From Anoxynatronum sibiricum (GTDB taxonomy: Bacteria; Bacillota; Clostridia; Peptostreptococcales; Tindalliaceae), in the NCBI RefSeq assembly GCF_039414295.1, contig NZ_JBCITM010000019.1, positions 10,266 to 74,265 on the forward strand: a stretch of 64,000 nucleotides of DNA. The letters run 5' to 3'. Below the pieces are notes generated by a model. It saw only the letters and a program-made list of their open reading frames with translations. It did no database searches and was not told the origin of the DNA. The position numbers were made by a program, and so were the translations under genes. Shown here one piece after another: positions 35,122 through 43,829 of this stretch (position 1 is the first letter of the stretch; every line of letters starts with the position of its first letter).

Positions 35122-35328
35122 GAGGTTGAAGACAAAGGGGTTTGGCCAGGGCATCTGATTCCAATCGTGTGTGTTTTTAGTCGAAAGTCTCGAAAACAGC
35201 GCCTGAACTCGCTGTGCTCAAACAGCAGGCGCTGGCGGTTTTCTCATCTTTTCGAAAAAACACTGACAAGATTTCCGAGGCTGCCCTTTACCAAATCCCT
35301 TGTCTTCATCATATTTTGTCTGCAGTCT
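35122..35328 (-). repeat. 207-bp self-complementary element, copy 2
   Basis: Reverse-complement match of 23327-23533 without gaps. The central CAGCGCCTG/CAGGCGCTG stem is unchanged; one difference falls in its loop. Frames that cross it are not real genes. It sits between the TRAP permease gene and the glutamate-cysteine ligase gene, inside duplicated terminator sequence. Confidence 0.85.
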
Positions 35329-35329
35329 G

Positions 35330-35360
35330 AATCCTGCCGGTATCTTCGGCAGGATTTTTT
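35330..35360 (+). terminator. Terminator abutting element copy 2
   Basis: AATCCTGCC (35330-35338) pairs with GGCAGGATT (35348-35356), followed by a T run. It presumably terminated the TRAP operon. Confidence 0.8.
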
Positions 35361-35469
35361 GAGCTGATTGTCTTGCATAATTAAAGATGAATTGGGTAGT
35401 AACAGCAGGAAGAAGTAAAAATAGCTTCATGGTATCAAAGAGACAGAAATGTGACGGGAGTGGCAGATC

Positions 35470-36783
35470 ATGAAGATTAAAAACAACCATCAGCAAGACC
35501 GGATTGTGGCGCTGCTCAGGCAGGGTGAGACGGCGGCGGCTGATCTTCGTATGGGTATGGAAATAGAACATGTGGTGGTGAATGCGCAAACCCTGGAATC
35601 GGTGAACTATTATCAGGAAAAGGGGATTGAAACCATTCTGAAGCAACTGATTCCCAAGGGCTATGATCCCATTCATGAAGGCGAGCATGTGGTGGGACTG
35701 CGCCACCCGGAGTATGTGATCACCCTGGAACCAGGAGGACAGCTGGAAATCAGCATTGATCCCAGTGATGAGCTGGAAGTGATTTATCGGCGGTATTGGA
35801 CCTTCCTTCACCACATGTTACCGGTGCTGGAAACCCAGGGTCAGTGGCTGCTGGCCATAGGCTATCATCCCCGCACCTCCATCCATGACATTCCCTTTAA
35901 CCCTAAAAAAAGATATCAGTACATGTCGGAGTATTTTCAGCAAACCGGCCGGTATGCTCATTACATGATGAAGGGAACTGCTTCCCTTCAGGTGATCGTG
36001 GATTATATAGATCAGACAGATTTTATCGAGAAGTTCCGGGTGGCTCATTTTCTCATGCCATTTTTGGCGCTGCTGACAGATAATGCTCCCTATTTTGAAG
36101 GGGAGCCTGCTCACCAGTTCAGCATGCGGACTGCCATCTGGGATGAAACAGACCCGGCCAGATGCGGGCTGATTCCAGGAGTGATGGATACAGAGTTTGG
36201 CTACCAGTCATATGCCGATTATATTCTGCAGACGCCTCCCATCCTGGTTCAGCAGGGCCATACCTACAGGGGCACCGGCGACATGCCTGCTGCAGCGCTG
36301 GAAGGGTTGGAGAGTTTCAGTGATGCGGAAGCGGATCATCTTTTGTCCATGGTTTTTCCTGATGTACGGGTGCGTCGATACATTGAGATTCGCATGGCAG
36401 ACTCGTTGCCCCTTCCCCTCAGCTTCGGGTTTGCTGCACTGGTGAAGAATCTCTTCTATCGGGAAGCCTCTCTCCGTTATTTGTACCACCTTTCCCAGGG
36501 GATGAGTGACGCCCGCTTGAATCAGTTGCGCCACGACATGCAGCAACAGGGCTATCATGCCCGCTTTGGAGGCACCACATGCCAGCAGATGTTGCTGACA
36601 CTGCTGGATCTGGCCAAGCAGGAAGCCACTGATCGGGAGCTGACATGGCTGGGACATCTGGAAAATTTGGTGGTGAACCAGGAAACCCCGGCAGCCTACA
36701 GCCGGCGCAGGGTGGCAGCAGATGGCTGGCAGGGCCTTGAATGGTGCGCCGCTCACCGATGGACAGAGGAGGAAACCTTGTGA
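35470..36783 (+). CDS. Glutamate-cysteine ligase family protein (GCS2)
   Basis: 437 residues. Conserved blocks are LRMGMEIEHVVV, LEPGGQLEIS, YMMKGTASLQVIVDY and RRYIEIRMAD, which fit the plant/alpha-proteobacterial type ligase that makes gamma-glutamylcysteine from Glu, Cys and ATP. The next gene overlaps by 4 bases and encodes a GSP-synthetase-type ATP-grasp enzyme, so the pair may make glutathione or a related thiol. Related EgtA-like enzymes and other gamma-glutamyl ligases are alternatives. The ATG at 35470 has only a weak ribosome site. Confidence 0.8.
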   Translation: MKIKNNHQQDRIVALLRQGETAAADLRMGMEIEHVVVNAQTLESVNYYQEKGIETILKQLIPKGYDPIHEGEHVVGLRHPEYVITLEPGGQLEISIDPSDELEVIYRRYWTFLHHMLPVLETQGQWLLAIGYHPRTSIHDIPFNPKKRYQYMSEYFQQTGRYAHYMMKGTASLQVIVDYIDQTDFIEKFRVAHFLMPFLALLTDNAPYFEGEPAHQFSMRTAIWDETDPARCGLIPGVMDTEFGYQSYADYILQTPPILVQQGHTYRGTGDMPAAALEGLESFSDAEADHLLSMVFPDVRVRRYIEIRMADSLPLPLSFGFAALVKNLFYREASLRYLYHLSQGMSDARLNQLRHDMQQQGYHARFGGTTCQQMLLTLLDLAKQEATDRELTWLGHLENLVVNQETPAAYSRRRVAADGWQGLEWCAAHRWTEEETL

Positions 36784-38141
36784 AAGAAACGCTGAGCCCC
36801 TATTGGGATCAATACCGACAGTGGGTTTTAGCCCACCCCCTGGAAATGCAGGCTTCCCATGAAAGGTTGATGGCAGAGGTGGCAGATTCGCCGGCGAAAT
36901 ACAAGGGCAAGCCGGTGGAATTTCTCCACCAGCCCTTTTTTATGACGTCCTCTCAATGGCAGCATCTTGACCGCATCACTCAGACGATGATGAACCTCAT
37001 CAAGCGGGTGACCAGGGAATATGTGGAGAATCCGGCTTTTCGAAAGCATTTTCCTTTCTCGCCTCTGACAGAATCCCTGATTCTGAGGGATCCGGGCTAC
37101 GATTATTCCGTGCCCGTCACTCGCATCGATCTCTTTTATCAATTGGAAACAGGGGCTTTTCAGTTTTGTGAAATCAATACCGATGGTTCTTCCGGCATGG
37201 TGGAAGCCCGTGAACTGCAGCAGATCATTGGCGGCTCTCCTGCAGTGAAAGCGTTGAATTTAAAGGCCGATGCCCTGCAGGGCGGTGAATTTTTCAACAG
37301 TTGGATCAATGCACTGCAGAGGAACTACCGTCATTGGAGGGCGTCCCGGAACAAAGGAACTGATTTTCCGGAAATTCCCCGGGTGGCCATTGTGGATCTC
37401 TTTTCCAGTGAGCCGCCTTCAGAGTTCATGGAGTTTCAAAAATCCTTCGAAGATGCCGGTTGCCCCTGTGTGGTGGTGGATGCACGTGACCTGGTGCTGA
37501 AAAATGGCCGGCTGATGGCGGGGAATCAGGTGATTGATGTTATTTATCGGCGGCTGGTCACCTGGGAACTGGTGGAGAACTGGCAGCAACTGACACCTCT
37601 GGCAGAAGCCATCGAAACAGATCAGGTGTGCCTGGTGGGGGCGGTGAGATCTCAGATTCCCCATCACAAACGGTTTTTTGCGATTCTTCATGATGAGGAA
37701 GCCACCGGGTTTCTGGATGAATCCCAGCGCCGTTTTGTTCGGGAGCATGTGCCCTATACCGCCCAGCTACAGCAGAAGGATGAAGCCGTCTGGCAGCACT
37801 GGCTGAAAGAAAAAGACCGGTACATCATCAAGCCTGAAGACCGATATGCCTCTTATGGCGTTTATGCGGGACAGGACTGGTCTTCGGAGGAGTGGGAGAA
37901 AAAGCTTCAAAAGGCGGCAGAGGAAGATTATCTCATTCAGGAGTTCTGTCAGGTGCCCCAATTACCCATGGCCATGATGAAAGACCGGCAGGTGGATTTC
38001 GAACCTTTTTATTACCTCACCGGCTGCTTTGTCTACAATGAGGTTTTTCAGGGCCCCTACATCAGGGCGGGACGTCACAGCATCATCGGCAGTGTGGTGG
38101 AATGTTTCACCGTGCCGGCTTTTCGGGTGGCGGATCAGTGA
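36780..38141 (+). CDS. Glutathionylspermidine synthase-type ATP-grasp protein
   Basis: About 453 residues. Motifs: FQFCEINTDGSSGMVEAREL, VIYRRLVTWELVE, YIIKPEDRYASYGVYAG and a final FVYNEVFQGPYIRAG, the layout of PF03738-type C-N ligases. It joins an amine or amino acid to a carboxylate using ATP. GTG 36780 follows AGAGGAGG and overlaps the ligase stop (GTGA); the longer frame is inside the previous gene. Standing next to a GCS2 ligase, it could add glycine or another amine to gamma-glutamylcysteine. Classical GshB or GshF is not seen here. Confidence 0.75.
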   Translation: MKETLSPYWDQYRQWVLAHPLEMQASHERLMAEVADSPAKYKGKPVEFLHQPFFMTSSQWQHLDRITQTMMNLIKRVTREYVENPAFRKHFPFSPLTESLILRDPGYDYSVPVTRIDLFYQLETGAFQFCEINTDGSSGMVEARELQQIIGGSPAVKALNLKADALQGGEFFNSWINALQRNYRHWRASRNKGTDFPEIPRVAIVDLFSSEPPSEFMEFQKSFEDAGCPCVVVDARDLVLKNGRLMAGNQVIDVIYRRLVTWELVENWQQLTPLAEAIETDQVCLVGAVRSQIPHHKRFFAILHDEEATGFLDESQRRFVREHVPYTAQLQQKDEAVWQHWLKEKDRYIIKPEDRYASYGVYAGQDWSSEEWEKKLQKAAEEDYLIQEFCQVPQLPMAMMKDRQVDFEPFYYLTGCFVYNEVFQGPYIRAGRHSIIGSVVECFTVPAFRVADQ

Positions 38142-38278
38142 AAGAGATTGTTACTTTTTGGTTACGAAACCCACAATTCATCAGGTAAATCATAGCGCCC
38201 GGCTGTTGAATCAGTTATAATGAACTGAGAGAGAACAGACCGGGCATTTTGACGGATTTCTCCAAGGGGGGCTGGCCA

Positions 38279-39493
38279 TTGAGGATCAAATGGGATCGTC
38301 AGTATCTGAAATATACTTTTTATGCGGCACTGACCATCATCATTGCCATTGCTTTTTTTCACATGGTCGATAACCTGTCTCTTTTCGTCAGCTCCATTCG
38401 AACCGCTTTTCGATGGACCAGACGACTCATCAGTCCCTTTATCATCGCCGCCTTCATTGCTTATTTGATGAATCCGGGCGTGCGGTGGTTTGAGCACCGG
38501 GTCTATGGGCGCATTCCATCTTTAATCAATCGTCACCGAATCAAACGGAATGCCAGTATTGCCACTGTTTTTTTTATTCTGGCAAGTGCCATTATTGGGC
38601 TGGTGATGGTGGTGGCGCCGCAAATTGCCGCTAACATACGTGAGATTGCCAAGCGGGCGCCTGAGTATGCTGCTTTTATTGAAAATCTGGTGCAGAACTG
38701 GTCGGAAGAGATCAGCTCCATGCGTTTCTACAACGTGAATGTGTACGAGTATCTGGAACCAATGGAGAAGAAAATTGTCAGTTATTTTGATCAGGCGGGG
38801 GAGTTGCTGGACACCATGGTGGCCATGGTGGTGAACCGGGCGCTGATCATCACCTCGGGTTTTCTGAATTTCCTGCTGGGACTGGTCATCTCCTTCTACG
38901 CATTGGCTGATAAAGAATCCTTTAAAAAGGGAATTGAACGTTTTCTTAGAGCCTTTATCTCCAGTGAACGGGTGGAAGGGATCAAACAGTTTGGCAGGGA
39001 TGCAGACCTGCTGTTTTCCAGGTTTATTGTGGGTAAAACCCTTGACTCGGTGATCATTGGTATTCTATGCTACATTGGCATGAGTTTCTTGAATGTTCGT
39101 TACGCTCTGTTGCTGAGTGTGGTGGTGGGAGTAACCAATATGATTCCCTATTTTGGCCCGTTCATTGGCATGGTACCGGCTGGTTTTTTGACCCTCTTCG
39201 AAGGACCAATGAAAGCGCTTTGGGTGGTGCTGTTTATTCTGGCGTTGCAGCAGTTCGACGGGCTTTACCTGGGTCCCAAAATTCTGGGGAACAGCGTGGG
39301 GATTCCCCCGTTCTGGGTGATCTTCTCCATCGTGGTGGGTGGCAAGCTCTTTGGCGTCATGGGTATGTTTCTGGGGGTACCGGTCTTTGGTGTCATCCGG
39401 CTCTTTGTTTTTCGAATTCTGGATCAGCTGGTGGCTCAAAAGGAAGCTTTGGTGCCGCTGATTATGGAAGAAGATCAACAGGATACCTCGTGA
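38279..39493 (+). CDS. AI-2E family (UPF0118) transporter
   Basis: About 404 residues with the family arrangement: two early helices, a long cytosolic helical region, then a C-terminal helix block with NMIPYFGPFIGMVPAGF and LGPKILGNSVGIPPFWVI. Members act as exporters, some as Na+/H+ antiporters; the name from autoinducer-2 export holds for few. TTG 38279 follows AAGGGGGGC at 6 bases and is preferred over TTG 38249. A TATAAT at 38216 without a clear -35 may be its promoter. Confidence 0.9.
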   Translation: MRIKWDRQYLKYTFYAALTIIIAIAFFHMVDNLSLFVSSIRTAFRWTRRLISPFIIAAFIAYLMNPGVRWFEHRVYGRIPSLINRHRIKRNASIATVFFILASAIIGLVMVVAPQIAANIREIAKRAPEYAAFIENLVQNWSEEISSMRFYNVNVYEYLEPMEKKIVSYFDQAGELLDTMVAMVVNRALIITSGFLNFLLGLVISFYALADKESFKKGIERFLRAFISSERVEGIKQFGRDADLLFSRFIVGKTLDSVIIGILCYIGMSFLNVRYALLLSVVVGVTNMIPYFGPFIGMVPAGFLTLFEGPMKALWVVLFILALQQFDGLYLGPKILGNSVGIPPFWVIFSIVVGGKLFGVMGMFLGVPVFGVIRLFVFRILDQLVAQKEALVPLIMEEDQQDTS

Positions 39494-39526
39494 ACCATTT
39501 ACACAAGCCAATCAACTGATAAACAG

Positions 39527-39577
39527 TAAGCCATACAAAAGCCCCGCCGGCAGCCGGTGGGGCTTTTGTATGGCTTA
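39527..39577. terminator. 24-bp stem bidirectional terminator
   Basis: Arms 39527-39550 and 39554-39577 pair throughout with one wobble around a 3-base loop. The arms contain AAAAGCCCC and GGGGCTTTT, so the stem gives a T run on either strand. It lies between convergent genes. Confidence 0.9.
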
Positions 39578-39621
39578 TAATCCCGTTGACTATGATCTCC
39601 CGCGGTAAGCATACCGGAGAA

Positions 39622-40290
39622 CTAAAACTCAAAAGTATCACCCGGGGCAAGTATTTTGGTCTGGGAAGCGTTGTTTCCGGCGGCAAAGGTTTTGGGATCA
39701 GCCTCAATCACCGGAAAGGTGTTAAAGTGCATGGGAATGGCCACGGCCGGGCGAATCATCTCCACAGCCCGCAGGGCATCCGTCACATCCATGGTGAAAT
39801 TGCCGCCGATGGGCAGCAGCGCCACGTCGATGGATTCCACTTCCAGCAGCTGCATGTCCATGGTGAGCCCGGTGTCACCGGCGTGGTATAGCTTTTTCCC
39901 TTCCACTTCAATCACAAAGCCGCCGGGATTTCCCCCGTATACCATACCCTCTGGGGTTTCAATACCTGAACCATGGAGCGCGGGGGTCATTTTCACCACG
40001 CCGAAATCCATGGTGGTGCGGCCGCCAATGTGCATGGCGTGACAGGCAACCCCCTGTTGTCCCAGATAGTGGCAGATTTCATAGTTGGCAATCACCGTGG
40101 CTCCTGAAGCCTTTGCCAGGGCGACGGCATCCCCCAGATGATCACCATGACCATGGGTCAGAAAGAGATGGGTGAGTTGGGTGTCGTCATAGATTTTTTT
40201 CACATCTCCCGGAATGAAGGGGTCAATCATCGCTTTCAGCGTGCCGGCCTCCATGTAAAAAGCCGAATGTCCCAGATGCTGGATTTTCAT
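39622..40290 (-). CDS. UPF0173 metal-dependent hydrolase (MBL fold, YtkL-like)
   Basis: About 222 residues of metallo-beta-lactamase fold: THGHGDHLGD supplies the metal ligands, with HAGDTGLTMDM and IPMHFNTFP further on. This family is conserved in Firmicutes and its physiological substrate is not known. ATG 40290 is preferred to ATG 40296 because AAAGGTGG is properly spaced only for the former. Confidence 0.9.
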   Translation of the reverse strand: MKIQHLGHSAFYMEAGTLKAMIDPFIPGDVKKIYDDTQLTHLFLTHGHGDHLGDAVALAKASGATVIANYEICHYLGQQGVACHAMHIGGRTTMDFGVVKMTPALHGSGIETPEGMVYGGNPGGFVIEVEGKKLYHAGDTGLTMDMQLLEVESIDVALLPIGGNFTMDVTDALRAVEMIRPAVAIPMHFNTFPVIEADPKTFAAGNNASQTKILAPGDTFEF

Positions 40291-40344
40291 GATCATCCAC
40301 CTTTCTGAAATTTGTCTGAATCAACTGACGAATTCTCTGAGTTC

Positions 40345-40372
40345 ATTATATCACAGCACTGATCTCATTCAA
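40345..40372 (-). promoter_or_regulatory. Promoter of the UPF0173 gene
   Basis: Minus strand TTGAAT (40372-40367), 16-base spacer, perfect TATAAT (40350-40345), about 55 bases before the start. Confidence 0.7.
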
Positions 40373-40436
40373 AGGCTTCCCTTCAGACAGTATCCATCAG
40401 TCAGCTGCCCTGATCAAATCCTTTTTTTTCAACTTA

Positions 40437-40464
40437 AACGCCTCCAGGATGACCGGGAGGCGTT
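40437..40464 (-). terminator. Hairpin after the NhaC gene
   Basis: AACGCCTCC (40437-40445) pairs with GGAGGCGTT (40456-40464). On the minus strand only a short TT follows, so termination strength is uncertain. Confidence 0.5.
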
Positions 40465-40495
40465 GTAGCTGTGCGTAAGCTATCAATGGAAAAAC

Positions 40496-41908
40496 CTAAG
40501 CTCTCACATTGGTTTTTGTGCCATCTTCATTGAAAACACCAAAGCCCGTGAATCCTGCAATGATTTCCACCACCGGCATGGCCAGGTTAAAGTAGGCATA
40601 GGGCAGGTAGGTGAAGGGGTGAATGCCCAGGGTTGACCACATAAAGGCACCGCAGGTATTCCAGGGGATCAAGGCTGAGGTGACGGTACCGCCGCCTTCC
40701 AAAGCACGGGAAAGCACCTTGGGGTGAATGCCCTTTTCTTTGTAGGCATCCTTGTACATACGACCGGGAATGACCAGGGCGATGTACTGTTCTCCTGCCA
40801 GCAGATTGACGGCAAAGCAGGTGAGAACGGTGGCTGCAATGAGCGAACCGGTGTTATGGGCCATCTTCAGAATGGCGCTGCCAACAGCATGAAGCATGCC
40901 GGTTTTTTCCATCACGCCGCCAAAGCACAGGGCGATGAGAATCAGTGAGACAGTCCACATCATACCGTCAAGACCGCCTCGGCTCAGCAGATTGTCGATG
41001 ATTTCGTTACCGCTTTCCAGTTCGAAGCCGTAATGAGCGGCATCAATGAAGGCACCCAGATCGGCGCCCTGGAACAACATGGCAAAAAGACCGCCCAGCA
41101 GAACACCAGCCATCAGGCCGGGGAGAGCCGGAACTTTCATCACGACAATGAGGATAACCACAATGGGGGGGATCAACAGCAGGGGTGAAATATTGAAGTT
41201 TTCAGCCATTGCCGCCAGCATCGAGTTGATTTCGCCCACATTCAGCTCCTGACCAGCGTAGCGGGTTCCCATGATACCGTAAAGCACGGCGGCGATGAGA
41301 ACAGCCGGAACAGTGGTATAAAACATGCTCTTGATATGCTCAAAAAGAGTGGTGCCCGCCATGGCAGGGGCCAGGTTGGTGGTATCGGAAAGGGGTGACA
41401 TCTTATCTCCGAAATAGGCACCTGAAACGATTGCGCCTGCCACCATTCCCTCGGGAATGCCAAGGCCGATGCCTACGCCCATGAGAGCAATCCCCACGGT
41501 GCCGGCGGTGGTCCAGGAACTTCCGGTGGAAACGGAAACGATCATACAGATGACCAAAGTTGCCAGCAGGAAAATACCGGGTGACAGAATTTGAAGGCCG
41601 TAGTAAATCATGGTGGGAACAGTACCACTGAGAATCCAGGTTCCGATGATGGAACCAATGACCATCAGAATCAAGGCTGCTTGCATGGCCATGCCAATGG
41701 TGGTAATCATGGCCTCTTCAAGATCTGACCAGGCATAGCCCAGCACGAAAACACCGATGAGACCGGCTACGATGGTTGCCAGAATAATGGGAATGTGCGG
41801 GTCGGCCCCCATGTACTGGATGGCAACAAAAAGAACGACAACGAGAAATAAAATAACAATTAATGCATGCATGAATGTTGCTTGTTTCGGTTGTTTCTTC
41901 TCTTCCAT
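40496..41908 (-). CDS. nhaC: Na+/H+ antiporter NhaC family protein
   Basis: 470 residues with about a dozen membrane helices. Signature stretches are SVSTGSSWTTAGTVGIA, GAIVSGAYFGDKMSPLSDTTNLAP and LEGGGTVTSALIPWNTCGAFM. It exchanges Na+ (or organic substrates, as in malate-lactate relatives) for protons. GGGAGG is spaced 7 bases from the ATG. A leader hairpin lies upstream. The exact substrate within the family is not certain. Confidence 0.88.
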   Translation of the reverse strand: MEEKKQPKQATFMHALIVILFLVVVLFVAIQYMGADPHIPIILATIVAGLIGVFVLGYAWSDLEEAMITTIGMAMQAALILMVIGSIIGTWILSGTVPTMIYYGLQILSPGIFLLATLVICMIVSVSTGSSWTTAGTVGIALMGVGIGLGIPEGMVAGAIVSGAYFGDKMSPLSDTTNLAPAMAGTTLFEHIKSMFYTTVPAVLIAAVLYGIMGTRYAGQELNVGEINSMLAAMAENFNISPLLLIPPIVVILIVVMKVPALPGLMAGVLLGGLFAMLFQGADLGAFIDAAHYGFELESGNEIIDNLLSRGGLDGMMWTVSLILIALCFGGVMEKTGMLHAVGSAILKMAHNTGSLIAATVLTCFAVNLLAGEQYIALVIPGRMYKDAYKEKGIHPKVLSRALEGGGTVTSALIPWNTCGAFMWSTLGIHPFTYLPYAYFNLAMPVVEIIAGFTGFGVFNEDGTKTNVRA

Positions 41909-41982
41909 TCAAACGCCTCCCTGATTAAAAAGATATATTGCCGGAAAGAAGAGTCGTGTACCGGTGAATCACCTCCCAGAGG

Positions 41983-42010
41983 GTCCTTTGTTGAGATAAA
42001 TCAACAGGAC
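41983..42010 (-). other. Hairpin in the nhaC leader
   Basis: GTCCT-TT-GTTGA (41983-41994) pairs with TCAAC-AGGAC (42001-42010), leaving a 2-base bulge and a 6-base loop. It lies about 75 bases upstream of the nhaC start in a 300-base divergent spacer, where I see no clear promoter for nhaC. No known riboswitch recognised. Confidence 0.4.
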
Positions 42011-42099
42011 ATACAGCGCGTCTAAATAGTTAGCAATTTTCAGGCATATCATAACATAAAAACAATTGTTCAGCAACTGGAGTATTTATGTCGTGTTAA

Positions 42100-42116
42100 G
42101 CATAAATATGTTATGC
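42100..42116. repeat. Inverted repeat in the nhaC-pepA spacer
   Basis: GCATAA-ATATG-TTATGC, 6-bp arms, in AT-rich DNA between the divergent genes. A possible regulator site, weakly supported. Confidence 0.35.
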
Positions 42117-42211
42117 AGCTGTATTTCCGTCAGAGGTGATGATTTCTGTGTAAAAACGCATTCCCGTGGTATGAATGAAAGGAATGAAAAGAACATGGAG
42201 GTGTGTGGCCA

Positions 42212-43717
42212 ATGAAGAGCCAGATTATCATGGAAAAACCCGCCGCGATTGCTGCGGATCTCCTGGTGCTGGGATTTTTTCAGGGAACCAGTGCGCTGGA
42301 CACAGAAGGACAGAACCTTGATCGCCAACTGAAGGGGCAATTGACAGAACTGCTGTCAGAAGGGATTTTTAAAGGAAAAGCAGGGGAGCATTTTATGCTT
42401 CATACCCGGGAGTACCTGGCAGCCAAACGCATGCTGCTGATTGGTTTAGGCAAAAAAGAGGCGTTTGATGGTGAAGGACTTCGAAAAATGGCTGCGGTGG
42501 CATTGCGGCAGGCAGAAAAGGTGCGTGCCAACTCAATGGCCCTGATCTTGCCAGATACCGGCCAGATGGCTGCAGAAATGGTGGGCCAATGCCTGCAGGA
42601 GGGTTTGGACTTGGCAGCTTATCGTTTTGAACGCTATAAAAAACAGGAGGAAACAGAGCAACCGCCTGTGACAGTAAGTGAGGTGCTTCTTAATCGCAGA
42701 AAAGGCATGAAAGTGAAAGAGCTGGAAAAAGGGATCGAAACCGGGCGTATTCTGTCAAAGGGCGTGAATGCTGCCAGAGATTTGGTGAATGAGCCTCCCA
42801 ATGTGATGGACCCGACAGCCATGGCAGAAGAAGCCATTGCCATCGCCAGAGAAACAGGCATGGCCGTGACGGTACTGGAACAGGAAGACATGGAAAAGCT
42901 GGGGATGGGTTGCTTTTTGGGGGTGACGGCAGGCAGCCGGCGTCCTCCGAAGCTGGTGGTACTGACATACAAAGGTGCAGGTGATGCATCGAAGGAAGTG
43001 ATCGGCCTGGTGGGAAAAGGGTTGACCTTTGACTCAGGAGGCATTTCTCTGAAGCCGGGAGCCGGAATGGACGAAATGAAGGGCGATATGGCCGGTGCGG
43101 CGGCAGTGCTGGGAGCCATGGCTGCCATTGGGCGGCTGAAACCGACGGTGAATGTGACGGCAGTGGTGGGCCTGTGTGAAAACATGCCCTCGGGAAGTGC
43201 TTACCGTCCCGGAGATATTCTCACTGCCATGAATGGAAAAACCGTTGAAATCCTCAACACCGATGCAGAAGGGCGTCTGGTGCTGGCAGACTGTCTGGCC
43301 TATGCCCAGCATCTGGGGGTTACCCGGGTGGTGGATGTGGCCACCCTCACCGGAGCCTGCGTCATCGCTTTGGGGAATCATGCCTCTGGGCTGGTAAGCA
43401 ATGACGATGACTGGCAGCAGGCAGTGGTGGCCGCCGGAAAGGCGGTGGGTGAGGCTTGCTGGCCGCTGCCTGCCTTCGATGCCTATGGGGAACAGATTAA
43501 GAGCGACGTGGCTGATCTGAAAAATGTTGGCGGCCGGGAAGCAGGAGCCATTACCGCCGGCATGTTTTTAAAAGCCTTCGTGAAAGAAATTCCCTGGGTT
43601 CACATGGATATTGCCGGTACCAGCTACACAAAGAAACCTCTGGCCTACCAGCAAAAAGGCGGTACCGGAGTGGCGGTGAGAACCCTGACGCAGTTGGTGA
43701 GTCACTGGAAACCCTGA
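42212..43717 (+). CDS. pepA: Leucyl aminopeptidase (M17, PepA-like)
   Basis: About 501 residues. The C-terminal catalytic domain holds VGKGLTFDSGGISLKPG, the hallmark NTDAEGRLVLAD and the metal-ligand Asp/Glu set of di-zinc M17 peptidases; the N-terminal macro-like domain is less conserved. It removes N-terminal residues from peptides in the cytosol. ATG 42212 is supported by GGAGGTG at 8 bases. Confidence 0.93.
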   Translation: MKSQIIMEKPAAIAADLLVLGFFQGTSALDTEGQNLDRQLKGQLTELLSEGIFKGKAGEHFMLHTREYLAAKRMLLIGLGKKEAFDGEGLRKMAAVALRQAEKVRANSMALILPDTGQMAAEMVGQCLQEGLDLAAYRFERYKKQEETEQPPVTVSEVLLNRRKGMKVKELEKGIETGRILSKGVNAARDLVNEPPNVMDPTAMAEEAIAIARETGMAVTVLEQEDMEKLGMGCFLGVTAGSRRPPKLVVLTYKGAGDASKEVIGLVGKGLTFDSGGISLKPGAGMDEMKGDMAGAAAVLGAMAAIGRLKPTVNVTAVVGLCENMPSGSAYRPGDILTAMNGKTVEILNTDAEGRLVLADCLAYAQHLGVTRVVDVATLTGACVIALGNHASGLVSNDDDWQQAVVAAGKAVGEACWPLPAFDAYGEQIKSDVADLKNVGGREAGAITAGMFLKAFVKEIPWVHMDIAGTSYTKKPLAYQQKGGTGVAVRTLTQLVSHWKP

Positions 43718-43752
43718 AGACAACAGATGAAGACTCATCCTGGGGACGGTAG

Positions 43753-43781
43753 TTGACAAAACGGTCAATGGGCGGTATAAT
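43753..43781 (+). promoter_or_regulatory. Consensus SigA promoter of the HesB-like gene
   Basis: TTGACA (43753-43758), 17-base spacer, TATAAT (43776-43781): a perfect match to the housekeeping consensus. Confidence 0.88.
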
Positions 43782-43829
43782 AAGATCAAGAAGATACCCC
43801 TGCACCCAGGGGGTGAGGGAGGTAAAGAG

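Noticed and set aside
23327..35328. Composite transposon bounded by the inverted 207-bp elements
   Set aside because: The enclosed genes include housekeeping transketolase, no transposase lies between, and each copy has its own different flanking repeats, so they look like two separate insertions.
35026..35367. Forward frame through element copy 2
   Set aside because: It covers the terminator repeats and the palindromic element; the similarly placed frame in copy 1 differs in start and extent, so the coding is accidental.
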